Source: Streptomyces griseorubiginosus
Lineage (GTDB): Bacteria; Actinomycetota; Actinomycetes; Streptomycetales; Streptomycetaceae
Assembly: GCF_001514195.1 (NCBI RefSeq)
Contig: NZ_KQ948745.1
Coordinates: 62,001 to 126,000, forward strand
Length of the DNA: 64,000 nucleotides
Direction: 5' to 3'
In this document: in pieces, positions 1 through 7,328 of the stretch
Position numbering within the stretch: position 1 is the stretch's first letter
Layout: each line of letters starts with the position of its first letter
Translations under genes and position numbers: made by a program
Notes under the pieces: generated by a model
What the model saw: only the letters and a program-made list of their open reading frames with translations
Database searches by the model: none
What the model was told of the DNA's origin: nothing

Positions 1-2
1 TC

Positions 3-365
3 TCGTTCTTCTTCTTCCTGATCCCGATCGCCATGGCGGCGAACGGCACCGCGGTCAGCCCGATGTGGCTGGTCGGCATCTACTTCATCCAGACCGTGGG
101 TGAGCTGTGCCTCTCCCCGGTGGGTCTGTCGGTGACCACGAAGATGGCTCCCGCGAAGTACGCCTCGCAGATGATGGGTGTCTGGTTCCTCGCGGTGACC
201 GCGGGCGACTCGATCACCAGCCTGCTGTCCAACCCGGCGATCGCCGGGGTCGACCTCAGCGGGACGGCGGCCGTCTTCGGTGAGGCCGCGCTCGCGGCTC
301 TCGCCGGGTTCGCGGTGTGGATGTACCGGCGCAAGGTGAAGACCCTCATGGGGGACGTTCGCTAG
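3..365 (+). CDS. POT-family proton-dependent peptide transporter, C-terminal part
   Basis: Only the last ~120 residues are in the window; the frame is open from the left edge and ends at TAG 363-365. The visible part is hydrophobic, with at least three membrane segments. It carries the GELCLSPVGLS motif followed by WFLAVTAGD, typical of the last helices of POT/PTR2 (DtpT/YjdL-type) oligopeptide:proton symporters of the major facilitator superfamily. A short basic cytoplasmic tail (YRRKVKTLMG) ends the protein. A strong inverted repeat follows at 378-428, so this is probably the last gene of its transcript. Family assignment is secure; substrate preference cannot be judged from the fragment. 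Confidence 0.85.
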   Translation, partial: SFFFFLIPIAMAANGTAVSPMWLVGIYFIQTVGELCLSPVGLSVTTKMAPAKYASQMMGVWFLAVTAGDSITSLLSNPAIAGVDLSGTAAVFGEAALAALAGFAVWMYRRKVKTLMGDVR

Positions 366-377
366 TACGTCGGCTTG

Positions 378-428
378 AACCGACAGGGGCCGCTGCGATC
401 CGGGTGGATGGCGGCGGCCCTGTCGGTT
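378..428. terminator. Inverted repeat between convergent genes
   Basis: Arms at 378-393 and 414-428 are complementary over about 15 bases with one bulge, separated by about 20 bases. It sits between the stop of the rightward transporter and the stop of the leftward surface-protein operon, so it could terminate both. There is no long T-run, as is usual in Streptomyces. Confidence 0.65.
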
Positions 429-467
429 TCCCGTACCGTGCGCGGTTCCCCGCGCCCCTGAGGTCGG

Positions 468-1778
468 CTACCGGGTCCTCCTTCCCGGCATGAAGGTGAA
501 CACCGCCCCGCCCAGCAGCACCGCCGTGCCCGCCACCAGGCCCAGTGCCTTGAGGGCCGCGTGGTCGTCCGCGCCTGTGGCCGCCAGGCCGCCGCTGGTG
601 GAGGAGCCGCCGGTGCCCGACGTGCCGCCCAAGCCCGAGGTGCCGCCGGACGCGCCGCCCTCCTGTTTCTCCGTGGTGAGGGTGAGGGAGACCTCGGTCT
701 TGTCGGGCTTGCACGTGGTCGTCGTGCCCAGGGCCTTGATCGTCAGGACGCCCGGGGACAGGGTCGACTCCCCCGTCGCCCCCGGCTTGTAGGTGCCCGT
801 CATGTCGGGGATCGCGATCGGGTCGCCGGACTTGATGGGTGCGGAATTGGTGGGCCCCTCGACGGAGACCGAGCCGGTGTCGGCACCGCCCAGGGTGACC
901 TCCATGGAGGGCTTCACCGAGTCCGCGGGGATGTCGGCCGGGCTGTCCATCGGGGAGTTCTTGAACTGCACGGTGATGCCGTAACTGCCGCCGTCCTTCT
1001 TGGCGTTGATCTGGATTTCGGAGGTCGCCTTCTTCTCACCGAGAGGCGACTGGCAGGTGTAGGGGATGGAGACTGCCTTGCCGGTGAAGTCGGTCTGGCC
1101 GCCGCCCGAGGACTCCGTGGCGCTCGGGGTCGGGCTCTTCGTGGGTGTCGGGGTGGGGGTGGGAGTCGGGGTGGCGGTGTCCGTCGGGTCCGGTGTCGAC
1201 GTCCCGTTGCCCTGCGCCACGGTGACCGTCGCCGCCTTCGGGACCGTCTCGGTCGGCGTGCACACCGTGTTGGTGCCCATCGCGTTCACCGTGTAGGCGC
1301 CCGGCGTCAGCGTCAGCTCCCCGGCCGCCGTCAGTTTCAGGGTGCCCTTCATGTCGGACAGCACCATGTCGCCGCCCTTGGGGATGGCGGGGTTCTCGCG
1401 CGGCCCGGTCATCGCGATGTCGGCGCTCTGCGCACCGGCGGCCTTCAAAGTGCCGGTCGGCTGCACCGAGTTGGCGGGCAGGTCGATGATGTTCGGGTTC
1501 TTGGACGCGGCCTGGGTGAACTTCCACACCACGGTGATCTCGTCACCGACCTTCGCCGTGGCGGGGGCGGTGACCTCGACCTTCGTGGTGCCGTTGACGG
1601 GGTCGAGGCCGACGCCCGCGGGCGGCACGCAGCGGGTCGCGAACGACACCTCGGCGGCCTGCGCGGGCCCGGCCGCCAGGCCCAGCGCCACGCCCGCCCC
1701 GACCAGCGCCAGCGCCGCACCGGCCGCACCCGCTCTTCTCGGCCCGGCGGCCGGTGTGACTCTCCTTCGCATGCTCAC
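468..1778 (-). CDS. Sortase-type (LAATG) cell-surface protein with two related domains
   Basis: About 436 aa. A signal peptide ending near PAQAA is followed by a first ~130-residue domain, a Pro/Thr-rich linker (repeated PT dipeptides), a second ~130-residue domain, a Gly/Ser-rich spacer, then LAATG, a hydrophobic helix and a basic tail. This is the layout of a wall-anchored sortase substrate. The two domains share signatures (disulfide-capable Cys near each end; TGT or KGT plus LSPGVLTIKALGT-like strands) and also match the single domain of the first gene of this operon, implying duplication. The GTG at 1778 was chosen because it forms a GTGA overlap with the upstream stop and has GAGAGGG six bases upstream; ATG 1772 is the alternative. 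No sortase gene is in the window. Function unknown. Confidence 0.85.
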   Translation of the reverse strand: MSMRRRVTPAAGPRRAGAAGAALALVGAGVALGLAAGPAQAAEVSFATRCVPPAGVGLDPVNGTTKVEVTAPATAKVGDEITVVWKFTQAASKNPNIIDLPANSVQPTGTLKAAGAQSADIAMTGPRENPAIPKGGDMVLSDMKGTLKLTAAGELTLTPGAYTVNAMGTNTVCTPTETVPKAATVTVAQGNGTSTPDPTDTATPTPTPTPTPTKSPTPSATESSGGGQTDFTGKAVSIPYTCQSPLGEKKATSEIQINAKKDGGSYGITVQFKNSPMDSPADIPADSVKPSMEVTLGGADTGSVSVEGPTNSAPIKSGDPIAIPDMTGTYKPGATGESTLSPGVLTIKALGTTTTCKPDKTEVSLTLTTEKQEGGASGGTSGLGGTSGTGGSSTSGGLAATGADDHAALKALGLVAGTAVLLGGAVFTFMPGRRTR

Positions 1779-2917
1779 GTGGATCCCTCTCTGGTGGGAG
1801 TCGCAGGACTCGTGGGAGCCGGAGGACTCGTGGGAGTCGCAGGACTCGTCGGGCTGTCGTCGTGCGGTGCGGAGAGCCGGCCACCGGCCGCGCCCGGATC
1901 GGCGTCCGGGGTGAACCACGGCAGGGTGGAGGTGCTGGGAGGAGCCGCGTGCGCGGCCGTGGAGGGCTTGAACCCCGGCAGGTGCAGGGCGAGTTCGGGC
2001 AGCCGCACACCGCGGTGCCGGACCCCGCCGGCGGGCCGCGGCCGCACCCGGTCCACGACGGCCATGCCGATGCGGAACAGCGCCGCCGGCACGACCAGGC
2101 AGACCAGGATCCAGAACAGCGTCACGCCCCAGGGCCGGCCCACGCCCCAGGGCTGCTCGGCGAGCACCTTGCCGCCGTACTTCAGGGACACCGTGTAGTC
2201 GCCGTGCGCGCCGGCCGCGAGCTCGACGGGCAGTTCGATCCGTGCCCTGCCGCCGGGCCTGATGGTGCCGCGCCACTGCTGCTCGTCCCACTGCGGGGCG
2301 AACACGCCGTGGGCGGTGCCGACTTGGAAGACCGGGTTCCTGACGTCGGAGGTGCCGACGTTGCCGACGGTGAAGACCAGGGTGCGGGCGGGAGGTGCTC
2401 CGAACCAGGTCAGCAGTCCACTGGAGCCGTTCAGGGCGGTGTCGGTGAGGACGGACAACCGCCCGCCTGAGGTGTCCGCAGGCAGCGGCTCCACGGCGTG
2501 CCCGGCCACCTGGAAGACCACGTCGGCCTCGGCCTTGGCGCCGGTCACCGTGGCCACGTGCACCACGCAGGGGCAGGGCACCGGCGGTTCGGAGACCGGC
2601 AGTTTCCTGCTGAAGCCGCCCTTGGCGTCGGTGGTGACGGCCCGGCCGTCGGCGTTGGCACAGGAGTTGGTGCCGCCGGGTACGCCGCGCGAGGGCACGG
2701 CCTGTCCGCAGATCAGGATCATCAGCAGCGTCCGCTCCCGCCAGCCGCTGCCGCTCACGGTGATCGAACCCCCGGTCCCCGCCTGGGACTTGGACAGCTC
2801 GACATTCGGCCGGCCGGCCGCGGCGGCGGTCCCGGCGAAAGAGGCGAAAGAGGCGAGAGGGGCGATCAGCAGCGCGAGCACCGCCACCAGCACCGCGGTC
2901 CGAAGCTTCCGGTTCAC
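1775..2917 (-). CDS. Secreted, membrane-anchored hypothetical protein, repeat-rich tail
   Basis: About 380 aa, starting at a GTG whose GTGA overlaps the stop of the upstream gene, with GGGAG upstream. An N-terminal signal segment ending near TAAAA is followed by a region containing SKSQAGTGGSITVSGSGW, a beta-sandwich opening of the type found in Streptomyces neocarzinostatin-like or IPT-like extracellular domains. It contains Cys pairs (PCPC) and a strand-rich central part. A transmembrane helix (TLFWILVCLVVPAALFRIG) lies near residue 265, and the tail contains hexapeptide repeats (SPATPT/SPPAPT). It is the third gene of a four-gene operon of exported proteins. Exact function unknown; the domain comparison is tentative. 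Confidence 0.8.
   Translation of the reverse strand: MNRKLRTAVLVAVLALLIAPLASFASFAGTAAAAGRPNVELSKSQAGTGGSITVSGSGWRERTLLMILICGQAVPSRGVPGGTNSCANADGRAVTTDAKGGFSRKLPVSEPPVPCPCVVHVATVTGAKAEADVVFQVAGHAVEPLPADTSGGRLSVLTDTALNGSSGLLTWFGAPPARTLVFTVGNVGTSDVRNPVFQVGTAHGVFAPQWDEQQWRGTIRPGGRARIELPVELAAGAHGDYTVSLKYGGKVLAEQPWGVGRPWGVTLFWILVCLVVPAALFRIGMAVVDRVRPRPAGGVRHRGVRLPELALHLPGFKPSTAAHAAPPSTSTLPWFTPDADPGAAGGRLSAPHDDSPTSPATPTSPPAPTSPATPTREGST
1794..1847 (-). repeat. Three tandem 18-bp units inside a coding region
   Basis: Units at 1794-1811, 1812-1829 and 1830-1847 differ at only two positions. They encode the SPATPT / SPPAPT / SPATPT C-terminal stalk of the 1775-2917 protein. The unit length keeps the frame, so copy number can vary without disrupting the gene. 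Confidence 0.85.
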
Positions 2918-3744
2918 GTCGTCGCTCCCGTCAACTCGGCTTCCGTGCGGGGGGCTTCGGAGGGCGCGCGGCCGGCCGTACGGCGCGTTCGTCGGCGTAC
3001 GACCCAGCAGGCACCCCCGGCCGCAAGCGCCGCCGCGGTCCCGGCGACCCCGCGCCAGGGCACGAACCGCGCGGACGCGCCGGCGGTGTCGTGGGCGCCG
3101 CCCGCCGCGGTGACCGTGAGCCGGACGTCGACCGCGTCCAGGGCGGGCGGATCCGGCCAGGGCTCGGTGAGGTGCAGGCGCGAGCCGGGCGGGAGGGGGA
3201 CGGGGAGGGTGCGTGGGGGCAGGTCGAGGAGGGGGCCGAGGACGCCGTCGGCGCGTACGGCGACGCGCGGGGTGAGGGGCGTCGTACCGCGGTTGACGAC
3301 GTCGTAGGTGATGCGGTCGGCGTGCACCGTGACGTGTTCGACGGTCAGGGCGGACAGCTCCGGGGCGGTCGAGCGCAGGTGGACCGGGAGGCTCCGGGTG
3401 CCGCCGGTGTCGTCGCGCGCGAGGATCCGGGTGCCGCGGTCGCGGTCGGGGACGGTCACCGTGAAGGGGACGTCGGCGCGGGTGCGGGCCGGGACCCGGA
3501 CGGAACCGCGGGCGAACGTGGCGCCGGACAGCCGTACGGTGACCGGCCGGCTGCCCCGGTTGGTCACGGACACCGTGTCCTGGACGACCGTCCCGGGCGC
3601 GCCCTCGGCGTAGAAGGCGGGCCGGCCGCCGCCCGCGGGCGCGAGGGACCATCCGTCGGCGGCGCGGGCCGCGGGGACGGGCCCCAGCAGGAGCAGCAGG
3701 GGCAGGGAGAGGGCCAGGGGCAGCGTGCGGGCGGCGGACGGCAT
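2914..3744 (-). CDS. Exported DUF916-like protein with C-terminal membrane anchor
   Basis: About 276 aa. ATG 3744 has GGAG six bases upstream. A signal peptide (LALSLPLLLLLGPVPAARA) is followed by a domain with GTVVQDTVSVTNRGSRPVTVRL, the pattern of DUF916/WxL-associated Ig-like domains, then a second beta-rich part. A C-terminal hydrophobic helix near residues 235-255 and a very basic RRRTRRTAGR stretch place the tail in the cytoplasm. DUF916 proteins are generally surface-associated partners of cell-wall-binding proteins, which agrees with the neighbouring sortase substrates. It is the second gene of the operon, 37 bases behind the first and overlapping the third by 4 bp. Domain name is by pattern only. 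Confidence 0.8.
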   Translation of the reverse strand: MPSAARTLPLALSLPLLLLLGPVPAARAADGWSLAPAGGGRPAFYAEGAPGTVVQDTVSVTNRGSRPVTVRLSGATFARGSVRVPARTRADVPFTVTVPDRDRGTRILARDDTGGTRSLPVHLRSTAPELSALTVEHVTVHADRITYDVVNRGTTPLTPRVAVRADGVLGPLLDLPPRTLPVPLPPGSRLHLTEPWPDPPALDAVDVRLTVTAAGGAHDTAGASARFVPWRGVAGTAAALAAGGACWVVRRRTRRTAGRAPSEAPRTEAELTGATT

Positions 3745-3781
3745 GGGCGGCTCCAGCTGTCGTACGGACTGTCGTACGGAT

Positions 3782-4495
3782 TCAGCGGCGCGCGCGGGCC
3801 GTCTGGTGGCGGCGGGTGAGCCAGAGGGTGCCGGCGGCGCCCGCGAGTAGCACGGTGCCGCCGAGGGTGCCCAGGGCGATCGCCGAGTCCTCGGGGCCGG
3901 TCTGCGGGAGCGCTCCACCGGAACCGCCGGAGCTGCCGCCGCTCTGGGTGCCGCCGGAGGAGCCGCTGCCGCCGGAGGAGCCGGAGGCGGCGGTGACGTC
4001 CAGGGTGAGGGAGGCGCCGGGGCTGTTGGTCGGCGTGCACGTGGTGGTCGTGCCGAGGGCCTTGATGGTGAGCACGCCCGCGGTGAAGGTGACCTTCCCG
4101 GACTTCTTCGGGGTGTACGTCCCGGTCAGGTCGTTGATCTTGATGGGAGTGTTGGCGGGGACGACGGCCTGGTTGGCGGGGCCGGTCACATTCATCGTGC
4201 CGCTGTCCGCGCCGCCCAGTTTGATGGTGGCGCTCGGGTTCATCGCGCCCTTGCCGAGGTCGACGGGGCTGGACGAGACGCCCTTCTGCCAGGACATGGT
4301 GATCCTGTATCCGCCGCCGCTCTTGACGCCCTTGATGTCGATGGGCGAGACGGCGCTCTTGTCGCCGATGGGGGTCTTGCACTGGTAGTTGACGTTCACG
4401 ACCTCGGCATGGGCAGCGGGGGCGGTCATCAGCACCGCCGAGCCGGCCAGGGCCGCGACGGACGCGAGCGCGGCGGTTCGTTTCGGGTACGACAC
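3782..4495 (-). CDS. LPQTG sortase-anchored surface protein
   Basis: About 237 aa, first gene of the leftward surface-protein operon. GTG 4495 is preceded by AAGGGGAG at seven bases. A signal peptide ending APAAHAE leads into one ~130-residue domain with Cys residues near its ends. A Gly/Ser-rich spacer, the canonical LPQTG motif, a hydrophobic segment and an RRHQTARARR tail follow. The domain is clearly homologous to both domains of the last gene of the operon (shared IKALGTTTTC segment and GGADSG/GGADTG turn). Sortase substrates of this size in Streptomyces are usually covalently attached to peptidoglycan; the ligand or structural role here is unknown. Confidence 0.88.
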   Translation of the reverse strand: MSYPKRTAALASVAALAGSAVLMTAPAAHAEVVNVNYQCKTPIGDKSAVSPIDIKGVKSGGGYRITMSWQKGVSSSPVDLGKGAMNPSATIKLGGADSGTMNVTGPANQAVVPANTPIKINDLTGTYTPKKSGKVTFTAGVLTIKALGTTTTCTPTNSPGASLTLDVTAASGSSGGSGSSGGTQSGGSSGGSGGALPQTGPEDSAIALGTLGGTVLLAGAAGTLWLTRRHQTARARR

Positions 4496-4899
4496 GGTTC
4501 CGCTCCCCTTACTCGTTCCTGACGGCACATCAGATCGGCCGTCAAGGTACGCCGGGGTACCGGAGGAAGGAAGAGAAAGGAAGCGCCGGAACTGTGCGGG
4601 AGTGCCGGGTGGACCGGGAGGAGCTGAGCGGAGGATCAGTCGGGTCGGCAGAAGGCGGGTGCGGACCTGAACGCCGACCAGGCCGGGGGCCACCCCGGCA
4701 GCCGGGCAAGGCGCGGCGCACGCCAGGCGGCCTGAACGCGACCGTCGCAGCGGCCGGCGCCGTCGGAGAGCCCGAAACGGGGCCTGAACCACCCCTCAAG
4801 CCGGCGCGACCCGCGCAGCCGTAGGAGTTCAGCAGAAACGTCGACGCGTCCGACGCGGTAGCCCCGAAACATGCCGCTCGCCGTCCCGCCCCCGCAGGG
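4496..4899. other. Intergenic region upstream of the surface-protein operon
   Basis: About 400 bases between the LPQTG gene start and the anti-sigma gene stop. It should contain the promoter of the surface-protein operon. Small open frames here have no convincing ribosome site, codon bias or recognisable product. No repeat or RNA feature was recognised. Confidence 0.5.
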
Positions 4900-5382
4900 T
4901 CAGGCCGGGGCGCCCAGTTCCGCCCACACCGTCTTGCCGGTCTCGCCGGGGCTGCGGACGACTCCCCAGTCGAGGCAGAGCCGCTGCACGATGAACATCC
5001 CGTGGCCGCCGGGCCGCCCGGCCCGGTGCGGTGAGCGGGGAGCCGGCTGACCCGCGCCCTTGTCGGAGACCTCGAGCCTGATGACCTTGCGGTCGCAGGA
5101 GATCTGGAGCTGGTCCGGCCCCTCCGCGTGCAGGCAGGCGTTGGTGACCAGCTCCGACACCACGAGCAGGACGTCCTCCGCGGCGGCCCGTTGGTCCGCG
5201 CCCGCGGCCGGCAGCCAGCCCCACGCGTACAACGCCTGCCGGGTGAAGTCGCGCGCGAGCGGAACGACCGCACTCTCGCCGTCGAAGCTCAGCCGGCGGA
5301 CCTGCCGTCCTTGCGGCACCTCGGCGGCAGCCTCGGGCTCCGGGTCACGGTCGCCCGGCGGGTAGGGCCGGGTGGTGCTCAT
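4900..5382 (-). CDS. RsbW/SpoIIAB-type anti-sigma factor (ATP-binding kinase)
   Basis: About 160 aa, the usual size for the HATPase_c_2 family. After a charged N-terminal extension of about 30 residues it shows the N-box (VVSELVTNAC), the G1-like DKGAG and the G2 box GGHGMFIVQRLC of a GHKL ATP-binding fold, with a WAEL strand at the end. Such proteins bind a SigB-family sigma factor and phosphorylate a STAS-domain antagonist. A STAS protein is encoded 225 bases upstream on the same strand and a SigB-type sigma gene diverges from it, so the three probably form one partner-switching module. In S. coelicolor the analogous gene beside sigI has been called prsI (from memory). Confidence 0.88.
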   Translation of the reverse strand: MSTTRPYPPGDRDPEPEAAAEVPQGRQVRRLSFDGESAVVPLARDFTRQALYAWGWLPAAGADQRAAAEDVLLVVSELVTNACLHAEGPDQLQISCDRKVIRLEVSDKGAGQPAPRSPHRAGRPGGHGMFIVQRLCLDWGVVRSPGETGKTVWAELGAPA

Positions 5383-5607
5383 CAGCGCTTCACCTCACCG
5401 ATTCACCGGTTCACGATTCAAAACGTCACTGCATGGTCGTTCACCGAAAACAGTCAGTACGGATGTCTCCTGCCCGAGCGGACCGGTGGAACACCCCTCT
5501 ATTCGGGACGTATGTCCCGCACGCCGGGTGTGACACCCGATGAGTGCCGGTCGGAGGAGACGAACGGGCACGAGCGGAGGCCCCGGGGCCGCCGCCCGGC
5601 TCGGGTC

Positions 5608-5988
5608 TCAGTCGCCGGCCCCGTCGGCCAGGGCCTCTTCCAGCGTGTCGTGCACGGTGAAGACCGCGTCGGCCCCCGTGATCTCGAAGACCCGCGCCAC
5701 GACGGGCAGCATGCCCGCAAGATGTACGCCACCCCCCGCCGCCTCGGCCTTCAGCCGTGCCCCCAGCAGCACATTCAGTCCGGTGGAGTCACAGAACTCC
5801 AGCCGTGTGCAGTCGACGACAAGCCGGCTCTTCCCCTTGGCGAGGCAGTCCTCGAGTGGCTCACGCAACAAATCGGCCGTGTGGTGATCCAACTCACCTG
5901 CCGGAGTCACGACGGCACTGGAGCCCTCTTGCCGCACCTCAACCAGAAGCCGGCCAGACTGTGCGCTGCCGACCGTCCCGCGGTCCAT
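5608..5988 (-). CDS. STAS-domain anti-anti-sigma factor
   Basis: About 126 aa, essentially one STAS domain. The helix-capping motif CDSTGLNVLLGAR contains the Ser that is the expected phosphorylation site for the partner kinase, and the upstream ELDHHTADLL segment is typical of SpoIIAA/RsbV proteins. ATG 5988 is preceded by GGGAGAGAG. Unphosphorylated, it should sequester the anti-sigma kinase encoded downstream (4900-5382) and release the divergently encoded sigma factor. It may correspond to arsI of the S. coelicolor sigI locus, but that name rests on gene order only. Confidence 0.88.
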   Translation of the reverse strand: MDRGTVGSAQSGRLLVEVRQEGSSAVVTPAGELDHHTADLLREPLEDCLAKGKSRLVVDCTRLEFCDSTGLNVLLGARLKAEAAGGGVHLAGMLPVVARVFEITGADAVFTVHDTLEEALADGAGD

Positions 5989-6237
5989 GCCGTCTCTCTC
6001 TCCCGACGTCGTGGCTGCTGATGACGCCCTCGAACACTACGCCTTCTCCACACCCTCCGACACCCGAACAATCACACGCAAACGGACATAACCGCACAGA
6101 ACACACTTGCGGTCGTGTCGGGAAACCGGGTAGGGCTAGTAGACACACGTACTCGACACGGCCGGCTTTGGAGGCGCCGCACACCGCAGTGCACGAATGG
6201 CTCCGGCAGCCTTATGCCGAGAACGATGGAGGACATC

Positions 6238-7140
6238 ATGTCACCCCGGCTCGACGCCTCGCATACCCATCAGGCGACGTCGACATCCCCCCCGGAACAT
6301 CTGAATCCCATCGAGCAGGACAGCGACGACGACGTGCTCGCCGGGCTTCCGGAGATCCCGCCGTTCGAAGAGGTGGGAGCGATGGACGCGCGAGCCCTCT
6401 CCAAGACCCTCTTCGCGCGGCTGGAGTCGCTGGAGGAGGGCACGCACGAGTACTCGTACGTCCGCAACACGCTCGTCGAACTGAACCTCGCCCTGGTCAA
6501 GTTCGCCGCCTCCCGGTTCCGCTCCCGCAGTGAACCGATGGAGGACATCATCCAGGTCGGCACCATCGGCCTGATCAAGGCGATCGACCGCTTCGAACTG
6601 AGTCGCGGAGTGGAGTTCCCCACATTCGCGATGCCAACCATCGTGGGCGAGATCAAGCGCTTCTTCCGGGACACGTCCTGGTCGGTGCGGGTGCCGCGCC
6701 GCCTTCAGGAGCTCCGGCTCGACCTGGCCAAGGCCGGCGACGAACTGGCCCAGAGGCTCGACCGCGCCCCCACCGTGGCCGAGCTCGCCGAGCGCCTCGG
6801 ACTGTCGAGGGAGGAGGTCGTCGAAGGCATGGCGGCGTCCAACGCGTACACCGCCGCCTCCCTGGACGCCCAGCCCGAGGAGGACGACTCCGAGGGCGCG
6901 CTGGCCGACCGGATCGGCTACGAGGACCACGGGCTCGAGGGCATCGAGTACGTCGAGTCCCTGAAGCCGCTGATCGCCGAACTGCCGTCCCGGGACCGCA
7001 CGATCCTCTCGCTGCGCTTCGTCGCGGGCATGACCCAGTCGGAGATCGGCGACGAGCTCGGGATCTCCCAGATGCACGTGTCACGGCTGCTGTCGCGGAC
7101 GCTGGTGAAGCTCCGCAAGGGCCTGACCGTCGAGGAGTGA
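6238..7140 (+). CDS. sigI: SigB/SigF-family (group 3) sigma factor, SigI-like
   Basis: About 300 aa. ATG 6238 is chosen because GGAGG lies five bases upstream; earlier in-frame ATGs lack this. Region 2 (MEDIIQVGTIGLIKAIDRF), region 3 (TVAELAERLGLSREEVVEGM) and region 4 helix-turn-helix (TQSEIGDELGISQMHVSRLL) are all intact, and the protein lacks region 1.1, as in SigB/SigF types. It should direct RNA polymerase to stress or development promoters and be held inactive by the anti-sigma factor encoded 0.9 kb to the left. The hut genes lie to the right, matching the position of sigI in S. coelicolor as I recall it. Family certain, symbol probable. Confidence 0.9.
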   Translation: MSPRLDASHTHQATSTSPPEHLNPIEQDSDDDVLAGLPEIPPFEEVGAMDARALSKTLFARLESLEEGTHEYSYVRNTLVELNLALVKFAASRFRSRSEPMEDIIQVGTIGLIKAIDRFELSRGVEFPTFAMPTIVGEIKRFFRDTSWSVRVPRRLQELRLDLAKAGDELAQRLDRAPTVAELAERLGLSREEVVEGMAASNAYTAASLDAQPEEDDSEGALADRIGYEDHGLEGIEYVESLKPLIAELPSRDRTILSLRFVAGMTQSEIGDELGISQMHVSRLLSRTLVKLRKGLTVEE

Positions 7141-7166
7141 CGGGTCGGCGCCACTGACCTGCGCGG

Positions 7167-7196
7167 GTGCCCGGTGTCCATGGGGACACCGGGCAC
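7167..7196 (+). terminator. Perfect 13-bp hairpin after the sigma gene
   Basis: Arms 7167-7179 and 7184-7196 are perfectly complementary with a 4-base loop, 26 bases after the sigma stop codon. GC-rich stem without a clear T-run, as is common in this genus. Confidence 0.85.
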
Positions 7197-7328
7197 CGTG
7201 CGTTCCGGGCGCGCGTCCGCACGCATGCCGGACGCCCCATAGTTACTTGGAGTAACCCTTTCCCCCAGGGTGCACTTCCCTCACTATGGTCGCTCACAGA
7301 CTGGCCGGTACGTCAGGAGGAGGGGCGC

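Noticed and set aside
4594..4824. Small plus-strand frame in the gap after the surface operon
   Set aside because: No SD, no family, Pro/Gly/Arg-rich product typical of non-coding GC-rich DNA.
6107..6136. Promoter for the sigma gene (TTGCGG ... TAGGGC, or a SigB-type GGGTAG box)
   Set aside because: Neither version has a convincing second element at the right spacing.
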